64,000 bases of DNA from Acanthochlamys bracteata (lineage: Eukaryota > Streptophyta > Magnoliopsida > Pandanales > Velloziaceae). Below are positions 31,532 through 43,300 of this stretch, one piece after another. The stretch is from positions 4,590,501 to 4,654,500 of the forward strand of contig CM034128.1 in the NCBI GenBank assembly GCA_019914995.1, read 5' to 3'. How positions within the stretch are numbered: position 1 is the first letter of the stretch; the number at the start of each line of letters is the position of its first letter. The position numbers and the translations under genes were made by a program. Below the pieces are notes generated by a model. That model did not search any database and was not told the DNA's origin. It worked only from the letters and a program-made list of their open reading frames with translations.

Positions 31532-33925
31532 CTATACTCGTCCATATGGATGCTTAGTTTCACCTCTACAATCTCATTGTTGTTCTCTTGTTCAAGTTAA
31601 TAACTGCTGTAAGTCATATATCTTATATTTCAGTGAATAGGCATAGAAACTATATACCAAATTTTAGGTAGAGTATGTTCAAGTTCACATAAAGTGGGCA
31701 TTGTGTCAGGGGCATAGGCAATTGTTACGTGACCTTGACCTTGTTGTTAGTTTCGTACTAACATCTGTTCCTGGCCAAAATTAAAAGCTGAACAAAGACC
31801 TAAATTTGGCCTGTTAGTGATAGGAAATGTCACAAGATTTCGTGCTTTCAATCTTCAAACCCCTCTGATAGCTACCGGTTATCTTTCAAATATTATAATA
31901 ATAATAATGTATTACACAGTAGTTGATATAGCATTATAATGGTAAACTTTTGGGGTTTTTATAGTATAAATGGCTCAAAACTTTTATTGATAATGTTAAC
32001 TTTCCTCCTCCAATGGAACCTAATCTTTAGGCAAGTGGGCTCTAAAAGTTAATAAATGATTCTTGTTCCTAATCGCTTTCATTCCCCATCAACATTGTGT
32101 TCAAAGACCGGCATCAGCTCACGTTCTCATCCATCATCTTTTTCATTTCTTTCTTTTGGTTGCCTTCAAGCAGCAGTTGTGAATTTAGACCAATGAGCAA
32201 AAAGAAAAAAAATCAAAACACAAATCAAATCAAACACATTGGCTCTTAATTTTAATCCACCAATAAGCTTCTTGAGACTTTGTTATCACTGAATTAAATT
32301 TAATTTTCAATCTATTTGTGCAAAGGTGAGATATATCTAACTCAACTAAATGGAAATGTGAACTTGTTCATTCTTATTGGAAATCAGAAAAGAAATAAAG
32401 CAGATGGAACATTATGTAATAAATAAACACCCACTCATTCCGTGTAGTGAAATAATCTTACAAATGGAAATTCAAGAAAATATCAACTTCCATCTTCTAG
32501 ACGTAATCAAGTTGTCAAAATAAATATTAAGTGAGCTCATTATGGAAAGGTTTCCTTAACTCTAACGCCACCGACCAATTCATTTGACCTGAAATGTTGG
32601 ATGCACCAGTTCCTCGAAGAATATCTGACTTGATGATTCCAACCGTAAGAAGATTCCAATCTTTTTTGGATAAGAAAGAAACAAAGAAATACTTCAAAGT
32701 TAAAAAAAAAAAAGATATATACCAATAATGAGCTTAAATTTGATTTATTGATAATATAAATATGTATAGAAAATATACTCAAAATGTTTTTTTCTTTTCT
32801 GATTTCGTTTACTTGTGCATTGCTACCTTCAACTATAACAAACAAAAACCCAATCTAGTAGTAACATGTATGTTGTTTTTATATCTTTGTTAGTTATTTA
32901 TTCTTTTTCGCAGATAGGATGCGGATATTCTTGACGGAGTATTCTTTTGCCGACACAGTTGCCACTGTTAAAAATAAAAATTTTTATAAGTATTTCAAAC
33001 TTCCCTTAAACGTGAAAGCCACCTTGAAATCTGGACAAGTTCTCTTAACGACGTTATTAGCAACATCATTTAAGTGCAATTGTACTGTTACTGTCATAAT
33101 TAATCGCAATTATAGATGTTCGATGAGACGTCACTAGAAAAAGCCTTCTCCGGGCCCGACCGCGTCTAAATCGAATTCCCACCATTTTCCGTGTGATATC
33201 TTCAACTTGCCATCCAGAAAAATGTAGCACAACTTGTTCTGTGTTATAAAACTTTTATAATCATATATTTTTTATTACGTAAAACAATTCAAGCTAGTAT
33301 TTTGAAAGATTTCAAAGTAAATTCTTTTAGTATATTTTTATTTTAAGTACTTCAAAAATATCTGGGTAAATGTACATGAGACTTTCATAGAATTCTTATT
33401 TTAAAATAGACGCAAATATTGTTATGCTGGAACTCACTCTTAAGTAATTCAAAAAATAATCTTGTAAAAGTAAGTATTTATTTTCAGAAAATATTTGATA
33501 ATATATTTTTACAAACACACTTTTCAAAAAAATTTTGTTACAAAATTATTTTAAAAAATATATTTTTGGATAACTTACAAATGAATAAATAAATCACGCT
33601 AAAAAACTTAAAGGAAATTAGTGGAGCGTTCTTGTTAGCTGAGTTAAGTCATATTTGGTACAACTTTAAAAGTGCTTTTTAAATTTCAAGTCCAAAAAAT
33701 TATATACAGTATCTTTAAATTTTTTTAAAGTTTAAAAGAACATAAGTTACACATCTGATAAAATTATTTATACAAATGTTTTCAAAATAATAAATCGTTT
33801 TAAAAAAAAAATCTTTAAAAGAATTTTTTCAAGCTATTTCAAACATGCCCTTAAGCGGTGCGGTGATGCTATTCTTTCGTTATCGTAAAGTATAAATCCA
33901 GCTATGAAGTTGATAATTCCGGACA
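31532..33925. other. Intergenic, with one orphan coding-like stretch
   Basis: AT-rich spacer. At 32527 to about 32660 on the minus strand a frame reads DWNLLTVGIIKSDILRGTG, ASNISGQMNWSVALELRKPF and then stops. Its composition looks coding, like a lone terminal exon or a gene relic, but I do not recognise it. A segment near 33150-33240 also has coding-like composition on the minus strand. Around 33250-33850 lie diverged miniature-element fragments. Confidence 0.3.
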
Positions 33926-33929
33926 TTTA

Positions 33930-34140
33930 AGATGTGTTTTAACTACCATTTAAATTTTATTTTTTTTAATTTATATATAATATAAATAAATAAAAAATAA
34001 AAATTTTTAAAATTTAATTTTATTATATATATTTAATAGAAAAGAAATATAAAAAATTGTTTTTATTAAATATTTTTATCTTTTTATTTTTAAATTATTT
34101 TTTTAAAAAGGACGCTTAACTTAAAATAAATAGGTTTTAA
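33930..34140 (-). mobile_element. AT-rich MITE (family 1), diverged
   Basis: Opens TTAAGATGTGTTTTAACTACC and continues with the family's TTTAATTTATATATAATATAAA, TTTTATTATATATATTTAATAG and TTTTTATTAAATATTTTTATC words. Further AT-rich miniature-element-like sequence at 34490-34700 precedes the ASR gene. Confidence 0.4.
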
Positions 34141-34386
34141 AGTCTTTTTTTTTTTTAAGCTATATAGAATTATCTGATTCAGTTTATATATTTCAATCAA
34201 CCGCGTGTAAATTAACCTTAAACTACTTCTTTCCTCGTTTAAGAAAAGTAAAATTAATTTTGGACCAGCTAATGCGAAAAGAATAATATTCGAATATTTT
34301 TCGTTCATCTGAAGACCTGAAACGTATAACTAAATCTTGGCCACATGATTAAACATCCAATTGGAAAAAGCTTAAAGCACCAAGCA

Positions 34387-34748
34387 CACGTGATATTCAA
34401 CAAATCACAAGAGTCCACGTGGCAGTAACATGAAGCACCACATACCGTGATCACAACATTTATTTATATGAAATTTTCAAACTTGAGTTTTCAAAATTAA
34501 GTTATTCAAAAAACTGTTATAGTTTTTGTAAATATTCATTATAAAATTGAGTTCAAAACAAAATTTGGTATTTTGAAATTTAATTTTTTAAAAATAAAAC
34601 TTTTGGTTGAAAAATTAAATTATTTTAAAATGTAAATTAAAAGTAAAATTATTTATTAAAAAAAAAATAAAAATATTAGTAAACACATGTTAACTAAACA
34701 TTCCCTTGGATGAGTTCTCATCTCACTTGTGTTCTTCACTATATAAAA
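34387..34748 (+). promoter_or_regulatory. ASR promoter: two G-box/ABRE motifs and TATA box
   Basis: CACGTG occurs at 34387-34392 (ACACGTG context) and again at 34416-34421 inside CCACGTGGC, a strong ABA-response element core. TATATAAAA stands at 34740-34748, about 100 bases before the start codon. Paired ABREs are what ABA-dependent bZIP factors need. The GBF4-like bZIP gene 14 kb away belongs to that class of binder, though any link between the two is only inference. Confidence 0.65.
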
Positions 34749-34848
34749 CCTCCCCCTTCTCCCCCTACCCGTTCATATAAGCCAAAACAACAACAAATCC
34801 AGTAATCCCTTTGAATCAATCTATTAATTTCATTTTATAAAGACAAAC

Positions 34849-35487
34849 ATGGATTCTGAGGGAAGGCACCACCACTTCGGTCACCGCCGCGACGAAGATA
34901 GATCTTCCGAAGAGGCTACTTACACTGAAACTGCTTACGCTAGTGGTGGTGGGTATGGGTATAACAATGACGGCTATAGTACAGGCGGCACTTACGGCAG
35001 CAGCAATAACTATGGTAGCGGCGGTACTGAGGATTACCCGTCCGGCGGGTACGTTGAGAGTACTACTGAAGTGGTGAAGGGAGATGGTTATGAGAAGTAT
35101 GAGAAGGAGGTCAAGGAGCACAAGCGGAAGGAGCATATGGGGGAGATGGGTACTCTTGCTGCAGGCGCCTTCGCTCTGGTGAGTAGCAGTACTGATCTCT
35201 GCAACTTAACCTTGCTTCATGACTTAGCTTTTTGCTATGTTCTGTAATAAGGAAATTAGAGATTATTACTAGTTTCTTATATAACTTTTATTTATGTATT
35301 ATGATCAAAACAGTATGAGAAGCATGAGGAGAAGAAAGACCCGGAGAATGCAAACAGGCACAAGATAGAGGAAGAGATTGCGGCGACCATGGCTGTAGGA
35401 AGCGGCGGATACGTTTTCCATGAGAGACATGAGAAAAAGGAAGAAGAAGAAGAAGCTGAGGGAAAGAAGAAGCACCACTTCTTCTAA
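34849..35487 (+). CDS. ABA/WDS-induced protein (ASR, abscisic acid-stress-ripening)
   Basis: A small, hydrophilic, largely disordered protein of the ABA/WDS family, found in cytosol and nucleus, which binds zinc and protects proteins under water stress; some members act on sugar-transporter promoters. Exons 34849-35178 and 35314-35487 give 167 residues. A His-rich start (RHHHFGHRR) is followed by a Gly/Tyr-rich region of about 50 residues (repeats of [14 protein letters not shown]). The conserved ABA/WDS domain comes next: [59 protein letters not shown] and [11 protein letters not shown]. It ends in a Lys/His tail with the KKKHHFF terminus. One intron interrupts the domain at the usual place (FAL|YEKHE). 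The ABRE-containing promoter fits drought/ABA induction. Confidence 0.94.
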
Positions 35488-36706
35488 ATATTACTACTGA
35501 AGAATATGCGCAAAAACAGTGTCTGCATGTTATGTTTTCTTAAGGTTATCACCTAAAATAAGGCCAATATATATGTACCTTTTCTGCCAAACGCATTGTG
35601 TATTAACTAACTACTACATATATATGTGTGTAATTTAAACTTGTGTATTCTCTATATATGGTGTTGTAATTACATCCTTATATTCACATACCATAGAAGT
35701 TTACTGTTAATTTCCTTCTTTTTTTGAGTATTTTTAGCTAGGCAGAAGTAAGCAACTAACTCCAAAATATTTTGAAAGTCGAACAAGTTGATGGCATCTT
35801 CTCGAGATTTAGCAAATAGGAAACTAGTATTAGAAAGTTTATCCGAAATTTGTCTTCACAAAAAAGACAAATTTCAACATGTACGAAAGCATAAGCATCA
35901 TTTGGACACGGTCGAAAGTGGACTTCAACTTTTAAATCCTTACAAATGAAGAAATTACAACACAATTACCGCAATCTACGTGAAGAGAAATTAAGATGTT
36001 ACTACCCTAGAACAGCACTGCCGACCCAAATCGACAAGCAGTTGATATAAATAAGTTACTAAACAATGCATTATAAAAAAAAATAATATAAATAATGCTA
36101 TTGAAATTAAATTTAAGTTTTATAAACTTTTATAAGAAATTGAAAGTCTTTTTTATATTTTATATGCAGTCAGATGTAGAGTTTTTTAAAACAAATTATA
36201 AAAGTAAAAAATACACTACAAACTTCAGTTGGCTATTTTAACTAATTACAATACGGTTTACATTGCTTTTCAAAAATTAGTTTTTTAAATTTTTTATTTC
36301 ATATTTTTTAATATATTTTAAAAATATTTAGATAATTTATTAAAAATATAAAAAAATTTACATAATAAAATTTTTTATTTTAAAAAAATTATTTTTAAAA
36401 AAAATAAAAAAAATATTTTATTTAAAAACTTTTAAACATCCTCTTAAAGTGGTTTCCTTGAAAGATATCTGTAGCTTCAAATTTCTAAAAAAGATCCTAT
36501 ACATTTATTTTCTTTTTTAAAAATTTGAGAAGCGCAAAAGGCAAAGAAAGATCTGGAGGTCTGGGCTTCTATCAACACGCACATCAGATGGAATACAGAA
36601 AGATCCGGAAGTTCAGTGCTCGCATTCTTCTTTGGTAACATGAGCAAAATATAATCAGTTTTAAGATTATTTAATTTTTAAATTCTTATACTTAAAATAA
36701 AAAATA
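35488..36706. other. Intergenic, AT-rich
   Basis: No gene. The ASR 3' UTR occupies the left end. A plausible MITE family 1 copy lies at about 36255-36440 (CATTGCTTTTCAAAAATTAG ... TTTAAACATCCTCTT, minus orientation). Confidence 0.4.
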
Positions 36707-36780
36707 TGGCCCATGCAGGTCTCGAACCTGCGACCTTCGCGTTATTAGCACGACGCTCTAACCAACTGAGCTAATAGGCC
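36707..36780 (-). tRNA. tRNA-Ile (anticodon AAU)
   Basis: The minus strand folds into a complete cloverleaf. The acceptor GGCCTAT pairs with ATGGGCC (one T-G pair) and the discriminator base is A. The D arm is GCTC-AGTTGGTTA-GAGC. Anticodon stem TCGTG/CGCGA encloses loop CTAATAA with anticodon AAT. A variable loop AGGTC and a T arm GCAGG-TTCGAGA-CCTGC follow. There is no intron. A run of T just downstream on the minus strand (about 36694-36703) gives a polymerase III terminator. It decodes AUU and, after deamination of A34 to inosine, AUC. Confidence 0.97.
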
Positions 36781-36781
36781 A

Positions 36782-37203
36782 ATGAGCTCTAACTAACTAA
36801 ACGTTAAAATAATGAAGTTTATTCTCTCTCCTCCGGAACTATTTTTCCGTCCATCGCGTCTCTTAACAAAAAGTTTGTCATCCCCCTTTTCCTATCCAAG
36901 TGCAAGTTCACCGTCCTTTTTATATAGAGCATATTTTAAATATGCAGAAACTGAATTTCATAAAATTAAAAATAAAAATTTATAAACAATAGATTGAAAT
37001 AAGTTTAAATTTTAGATTTTGTATTTTAATTTTTTTTAAAAATGGATAGAAAGTAGGAAGTGAAGTTTTAAAGATTAAAGCGATGAATTCTTAAATAGTA
37101 AAATAAAATCAAAGTTATTAGTTAAATACAATATTAAAATATATGAATTAAAAAAAATTTTAATCTGAAAAAAAATTTAAAGTTTTGGATATCTAAAACA
37201 CAT
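36782..37203. other. AT-rich spacer
   Basis: No gene. A pyrimidine-rich stretch lies at 36815-36925, upstream of the tRNA gene, followed by AT-rich sequence. Confidence 0.4.
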
Positions 37204-37497
37204 ACTTAGGGCATGTTTCAAATTAGTGGAACTTCAATTTTTTTCGCTAGAATTAAAATTTCATCAATTTTTTATGTTTTAATTGCAAATAGAATTGGAA
37301 ACTCGAGTTTTCAGTTCTGCACAAATAAAAATTAAATTCTACTATATATATTTTTTTTAATTCACTTTCAACCTACTTCAAAAATCAATTAAAATATAAA
37401 AACTAAACTCTACTTTTAATTTATTTTTTAAAAAATTTTACTTTTTATTTTTCACTTTCACGGAACTCAATTACGAACATTTAAAGCACGTCCTTAA
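37204..37497 (-). mobile_element. AT-rich MITE (family 2)
   Basis: About 290 bases with inverted ends: TTAGGGCATGTTTCAAATTAG on the left and, on the opposite strand at the right, TAAGGACGTGCTTTAAATG. The reverse complement continues TCGTAATTGAGTTCCGTGA and TAAAAGTAGAGTTTAGTTTT, matching 48716-49016 in order. TTA-like end bases suggest a PIF/Harbinger-type element. Non-coding. Confidence 0.65.
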
Positions 37498-39066
37498 ATG
37501 AACTCAAAACAGAACTTCCCACATTCTGGACTAAAACCTAAAAGCTATTCTCCAAATCTTATTTTAGCTCTGCCGCTAACAATATTCAGATTAATGGTGT
37601 GCTTATATCCAGAGTGCAAATCCCCACAATCGTTCCAGATCACAACTGCATCAAGGATCTGCGGGAGCTCAAAAAACGTAAACAAAATCATGTCTAAACG
37701 CTTAAGGCCTTCCAGGCCCAACCAACATAATGATGGCCTTGTTGCATCCTTCCAGGCCCAACCAATACTTGCGAAATAAATATTTTTTAAAATAAAATAT
37801 GTTTTTATTTTATATTAAAATTTTTTTTAAATCAACCTATAACACAATTCTATAACACAACCTATAGTAAGCATCAAGAGCAATTTCAACATATAACACA
37901 ATTCTATAGCCCACCCCATTTGGTAGCCCAGAACAACAGGGTCCTGTAAAGCTAACCCACCATCCTGGCCCGAATCATCGGAAGAAGGCATCACCGACGG
38001 GAGTGAAGCAGTGGTTGTGGGGCGCCCATGATGCCGGAAAGACTATGTTTGTTTTCTAAAAGATTTGAAAGAGTAGAACTTGGATGAAGGAAACAACCAG
38101 CAGGTGCAACGTTGTTGATCAAGAACCAGAATCCTATTAGATTAGGTGAAGCGCTGAACTTAGAATTCTAATCTATGACCTTCCAGAAACACCGATATCC
38201 CGCAGAATGCAGAACCGACTGGAGCTAATCGGTGACCCAATCATCTTGCCGCCACTGAATTCACTCCATCGCACCTAATGACTCTTGTTACGAACGGAGT
38301 AATTCTGGACAGATCCCTTTCTGATAAGTATAACAAAAATATCAAAGATCTTGCGATAAAATATAATAATTAAAAAATATAAAAATATATGACTATTATG
38401 TAGAAAAATTTTCACTAATTTAAGAAAAAAATTTACAGACGGTAAAAAAAAAATAATACTATCAATAATTGAATTACAATCTTCACTCTTCTCGAGAGAA
38501 CAACCAATGCTTTTTTATCGGAAGCAAAATATATTCAATTACAATAGTATAAGAAAATCTCATAAGTACACATATCACATAAAACCTCACACGCGCATCT
38601 TTGCTATATGCAGCACTATTGTATTAGTAGATCTTCGCAACACACATCGTAATTCTTGCACATTATCCTGCATTGTTGTTACTCATTACTGATTGTTTTT
38701 TTTTCTTGCAGTTGTCACCTTTAACTTGCGGCTACCATCTCAAAAAAATAACCTCTCTCAATCCTAATTAGCTCTAACTTAATAAATAGATAGAACTAAT
38801 TAAAAAATAAACCGGCTCAATAATATATAAAGTTCAATATAAATTATTTTTATTCTAACAATGACAGCCTGCCAGAATCATCAACTCTGAAGTGCCTAAT
38901 GATGATTTGCAATTGCAATCTAAAAAATATTCACGCAATTCGCATGTTATCAATTAGTACAATGCGTTTGAAGAATAAAGTTGTATTCTATTCTATTCAA
39001 TCCAATTATTTCTGTTACATAGAACAACACATAATAAATAATTTATTACAAAGTGAATTAAAAGAT
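37498..39066. other. Intergenic, nothing recognised
   Basis: Unique sequence with a short direct repeat of CCTTCCAGGCCCAACCAA (about 37708 and 37749). No gene could be supported. The right end is the 3' flank of the monooxygenase gene. Confidence 0.45.
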
Positions 39067-40560
39067 TTAAGCTGATGAAGACGGCAGCTCTCCGCAGTCG
39101 TACTTGACAGCATTAACAAGCCATGGGAATATAATCGCATAAAAGAACAAATCTCTGAACCGCTTTACGGCCCATCCGGTCCATCCACTGCTTCCTTGCT
39201 GAACCCAACCCGAAAAATAGGCCCCTACAATAAGGCCCGCAACTCTCCACCTTCTTTCTTTCACGTAAGCATCGATAGCTTTTTCTGGCTCAACCAAGAC
39301 CCCGGTGATTTTGGCACGGCTCAAATGACGACCCAACACAACGGCATCCTCCAATGCAGACCCACCGCCTTGGGCCAAATCAGGTGTCATCGGATGAAAA
39401 GCGTCACCGGCAACAGCCACGCAGGCCTTATGTGTGGGTCCCATGAGAACGTTCCATGGGGCACGGAACATAAGTGGGGCCCACGTTAGTGTGGAGAGGT
39501 CTGCGTGCATCACCACTTGTTTGTACTCTTCTGGGAAGTCTTTGGCTAGGTTCTCCAGTAGCTCCTTCTGGATCAGCTCTGGCTTTCTCATCACTTCATT
39601 GTCTACACAGAACAATTATTTACTTTCAGGAATAATCTAATCATGAATTCCTGGAAGTAGTTTATTGGCGACTGATTCGCTGATGTGCTTACCTGAATAG
39701 ATTGATGCATGGCTCATGAACCAGTAAAATTCTTTGTCATTGAGAGGTATAACGCCAGCTCTTTTGCCGCTTTTAATGAACTGCAGTACCTCTTTAGCAT
39801 TCCCGTGGCCTTCCGGAAAAACCGCCATGCCACGTATTGCAGACCGGCCGGAGTCGATCGGTGCCGAGAGGCCTAACCATTGCGCGACTACAGAATGCAC
39901 CCCGTCGCACCCGATCAAAACCTTGGCTTTAATTATATCTCCGTCTTCCATACGAAGAACAACGACGGTTGTTGAGTCGTCAAGGGTTTCAGTTTTGATT
40001 GAAGAAAGCTTGGAAGAGAACCTTATGGTGCCAGGTTCTAACTCATTGGCCAAAGCCTCGAGCAAAGCCTTCCTGTGAACCGGTCTCACACCTTGTCTGC
40101 TATTATCCCTGCAGAACAAAAGCAAGATTCTATCTTTATCCAAAGTTGAAGATATACCAGGAAATTAAAAGTTCTCATTAAAGTGAGTTAATTACCTGGA
40201 ACCTGTTCCGCTAAAGGATACGGGTTGTTTAACGCCTGTGTCGAGATTGCTCACAAGTCCCCTGCATTTCATCACCAACAAATTCATGCATGCAATTAAA
40301 TGGAAATTTGTGTTTATTATTGAAGAAAAAACTAGATAGGCTTACTTAAGAGTTGGTGGGTATAGTGGGGCGAGCTTTCCGGCGACGCCGAGAACTTCGA
40401 GAGCACGCCAAGCGTTTGGGAAAAGACCGATACCGGCGCCCGTTGCGCGTAGCTCGTGTGACCGTTCCAGCACCATACTCTTGATTCCGACGCGCTTCAG
40501 TGCCACCGCAGTCGCCAAACCTGCAATGCCACCGCCAACGATCACTACTTCATGTTCCAT
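39067..40560 (-). CDS. FAD-dependent monooxygenase (MO1/CTF2-like, salicylate hydroxylase type)
   Basis: A group A flavin monooxygenase of the zeaxanthin epoxidase/salicylate hydroxylase family. Substrates of the plant MO1/CTF2 branch are not firmly known. Exons 40346-40560, 40196-40261, 39693-40108 and 39067-39602 join to 410 residues. The FAD-binding Rossmann motif VVIVGGGIAGLATAVAL starts at residue 5. LERSHELRATGAGIGLFPNA follows, then the RPVHRKALLEAL arginine region, the DG motif (VLIGCDGVHSVVAQWLGL), and the second FAD motif VAVAGDAFHPMTPDLAQGGG with SALEDAVVLGRHL. All catalytic landmarks are intact. No transit peptide is visible, and the hydrophobic stretch FFYAIIFPWLV near the C terminus may attach it to a membrane. 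I chose the ATG directly before EHEVVIVGGG; an in-frame ATG 18 codons upstream is less likely. A fragment of exon 1 is copied at 43155-43300. Confidence 0.93.
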
Positions 40561-40865
40561 TATTATCTTCCTTCTTGCAGTACTCTCTTCTCTGAACTTA
40601 ACGCGATTAATCAATTGAAGCTGCTTCCGTCTGTATGTATGCAGTCGTACACCTATTGGTATCTATTTATACATTGAAGAGAGCGAGAGTACTTGTCTGA
40701 AAAGTAACTATTTCTTCACATGTGGTCAATTGTGGCGGCCAGATATTCAAGATTCTTTTTGTATTATATAGTTTTTTGAACAATGTATGGATTTCTTTTT
40801 ATACCCTTCACCTCTTTTTTATTAGGAATGTCGCCCTGTTCTTGCATTATTGCAAGCCAAGTTAA

Positions 40866-41356
40866 AAACTTATAAAAAATATTTAAAATTGCTCATAAAA
40901 CATATATTTTTAAAATAAAAAAATTTTGTGTTATTTTAAAAATAATAAAATTAATAATAATAAATTTTATAATATAAAATTTTATAATTTAAATTTTTAA
41001 ATAATTTTTATAAAATATTATAAAAATTTATTATATAATATAAAATTAATAATTAATAATTATATTTTGAAAGCGGTATTTCAAACGTATTCTTAAAGGT
41101 GAGTGTCATTTAGGAGACGTTTGAAAATATTTATAAAATAAATTTTTTTAAAATAAAAAATATTTTTTATTTTTTAAAAAAGAAATTTATTATTTTTATT
41201 TTTAATAAAATAATAAAAATATATAATAAAAAGATTTTATTATATAAATTTCTTTTATATTTTTTAAATTTTTAAATAATTTTTTAAATACTTATAAAAT
41301 ATATATTAAAAAATATAAATTAAAAATTAAAAAATTACTTATAGTAAACGCTCTCC
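40866..41356 (+). mobile_element. Two tandem AT-rich MITEs (family 1)
   Basis: A first copy (about 40866-41095) ends TTTGAAAGCGGTATTTCAAACG. A second (about 41112-41356) opens TTAGGAGACGTTTGAAAAT and ends in AACGCTCTCCCAAAC. Both read in the plus orientation with TAAAATAAATTTTTTTAAAAT, AAAGATTTTATTATATAAAT and AAATATATATTAAAAAATAT-type landmarks. They lie upstream of the monooxygenase promoter. Confidence 0.6.
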
Positions 41357-42119
41357 CAAACAAAGTTCTGCTGTTGTTGCTTTCGTGGATTTAGCAAACC
41401 CAGCTGACCTGATGATTGTAGTGGTAAAGGAAAGTAGGAAACTGCAACTACTGAGAGGAAGAAAACTCGGACACCAGTTCTGATTTTGAATTGAAAACTC
41501 AGAGATGTTTCAAATTTATGGACTCATCGATAAAAATAATTAATTTATTATAAAATTTCGGTATTACTAGAAGGAAGCCTTAATTGAACGTACGTTCTTT
41601 TTATGACTATAAGGACTAACAGTTAAAGAGTAGAAATGTTTCTAACAACGTTCATAGAATTGAACAAGTCAGGAGTGAATTTTCTTTTCCTGCGTTCCCT
41701 TTTGTAACAAAGAAACTAATTCAGCGATTTGGTTACAAGTAGAACGCAAATTACCAACTGAGTGTACAATAAAATGAACATGCACACAAATCATGTCCAG
41801 ATTTCAGCACTACTGGTTACTAATGACAAGCTTGGAACCATGAACCAGCCAAGATGTTGCCTCGAACTGGAAGCTGCAGAACATTGAATATTCAAAGGGA
41901 TAAAGGAATAAGAGAACCATACGACTATTTGCAACCATGGCAATTTCCCAGCCATACAAAATTGAAGAGAAAATCCTAACCATAGTTATTTGCTGTTCTC
42001 TTCCCATTCATTTGGCTAACAAAATGTGAACACAAGCCTAATTTCTCGTAACTGGGAAATTAAACAATGACAAACAGCTATGGATGTGGAACAAAGAACA
42101 AACGGTGAGTCTGCTTTTG
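41357..42119. other. Intergenic, nothing recognised
   Basis: Unique sequence between the miniature elements and the MED26-like remnant. It may include that gene's 3' UTR. The text near 41690-41730 (GTTACAA ... TAATTCAGCGATTTGGTTAC) recurs at about 48475-48510, a short dispersed repeat. Confidence 0.4.
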
Positions 42120-43140
42120 TCACCGGTGCTTCACCAAATCTTTGTTGCGGGTGATGAAGCCGTTCTTCGGTTTCGGAATCTCGTGGAGTTCCATAACCTG
42201 TATGGTCTTTTGCTTCTTGTCTTGAACCACAGACATTTTCTCCCCAATGAAACAAGGAGAAACAGTAGCCAGCAAGAAATGTAATTCTATTTAGAAAATT
42301 AAAGAGACAAATCAATTTATCTAACTACCGTTTTGATGTTTCTGGTAGTTATTGTGCAATCGTGTTACCGAGCTCGCTAGCTTCTCTTCCAGCTGCTCCT
42401 CATTTTCCTCCTTCACATGTTTCTGAATCAATCAATTATTAGTTAAATAAAGCAGTGAATTAAGAAACAGAATCCAATTTAGAAATTGCACTAAACTAAG
42501 CAGCAAGCAAGAAAAAAAGTAATACAGAGTTGAACTAAATGGACTACAGCTGGATTCATAGAGGAAGTCATGGTGCTGCCGGCGGTGGGGTTGGGTTTTC
42601 GCAGTGGAAGTTCCCTTTGTTGGATTGCTGCAGGCTTTGGTGTAGGCTTCAGTTCCTCATCCTGCTTCTCCGGTTCTATTCAAGGTGACATTGTGAAACT
42701 GTTATTGATTGATCAACAAGAACTTAAAAGATAAGCTAACAACCAGCTCCATAAAAGTTCCAAGTACCGACTCTGGGGAGGATTAGACAATTTGGCAAAC
42801 TCCATATCCTGGATGAAAATTTAATTCAGAAATCAGCTAGCGACTTTAAAAACTGATTTGACAAGTTTTATCTTGACATGTTAGTTAAAAATGGAATTCA
42901 ACCAATCTGGTGATGCTCATTTTGTTGCTCTTCTCTTGGCATTTGCTGTGGTGACTCATTCTCCGCTGCAACACAGCAACTTCAAATTAGACAAACGGAA
43001 TTAAAGCAGACAACTCAAGCTTGTTTCCATTTTATTTTGCTGGATTAATTCCGCACCAATGAGGGAAGGAGATATAGAAGAATCATTAGCTTCATTAGTT
43101 TTTACCCAATCATCCACAAAAACCTTCCACTTCCTGAAAA
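42120..43140 (-). pseudogene. MED26-like (TFIIS N-terminal/LW domain) gene remnant
   Basis: MED26 proteins are Mediator subunits with an N-terminal LW domain. On the minus strand the pieces are KWKVFVDDWVKTNEAND (end of the LW domain, exon at about 43050-43137 after TTTTCAG), AENESPQQMPREEQQNEHHQ, DMEFAKLSNPPQS, EPEKQDEELKPTPKPAAIQQ, then KHVKEENEEQLEEKLASSV (42329-42422) and DKKQKTIQVMELHEIPKPKN, TRNKDLVKHR, stop (42120-42220). The last two match the coiled-coil and KKQRTIQVMELH tail of plant MED26. Splice sites suit most pieces, but some phases between the middle exons could not be reconciled. The upstream LW-domain exons are missing; in their place is copied monooxygenase sequence. It is most likely a truncated copy. 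An expressed short form cannot be excluded. Confidence 0.6.
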
Positions 43141-43154
43141 TCAAACCATGTTGA

Positions 43155-43300
43155 ATAGCACGCCAAGCGTTTGGAAAAGAACAACGCTGGTGGCCGTTGC
43201 CCCTAGCTCGTGCCACAGCTCTAGCACGATACTCTTGATGCCGACACGCTTTGATGCCACCCGCAATCGCCAAATGCAATGCCACCGTCAACGAAATTTT
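43155..43300 (-). pseudogene. Copied fragment of the FAD monooxygenase exon 1
   Basis: About 140 bases match 40390-40540 in the same orientation with scattered substitutions and small indels. Shared words include CACGCCAAGCGTTTGG, TAGCTCGTG, CACGATACTCTTGAT against CACCATACTCTTGAT, and CAATGCCACCG. Translation gives FPNAWRAI in one frame, but the frame breaks elsewhere and the GxGxxG glycines are not intact. It abuts the first surviving exon of the MED26-like remnant. Confidence 0.8.

Noticed and set aside
34816-35136. Minus-strand frame opposite the ASR gene
   Set aside because: It mirrors the repetitive Gly/Tyr codons of the ASR exon on the other strand.
36707-36780. tRNA-derived SINE or organellar tRNA insertion
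   Set aside because: The cloverleaf is intact with a T-run terminator, no A tail, and AAU anticodon as in nuclear tRNA-Ile, so it is a normal nuclear gene.
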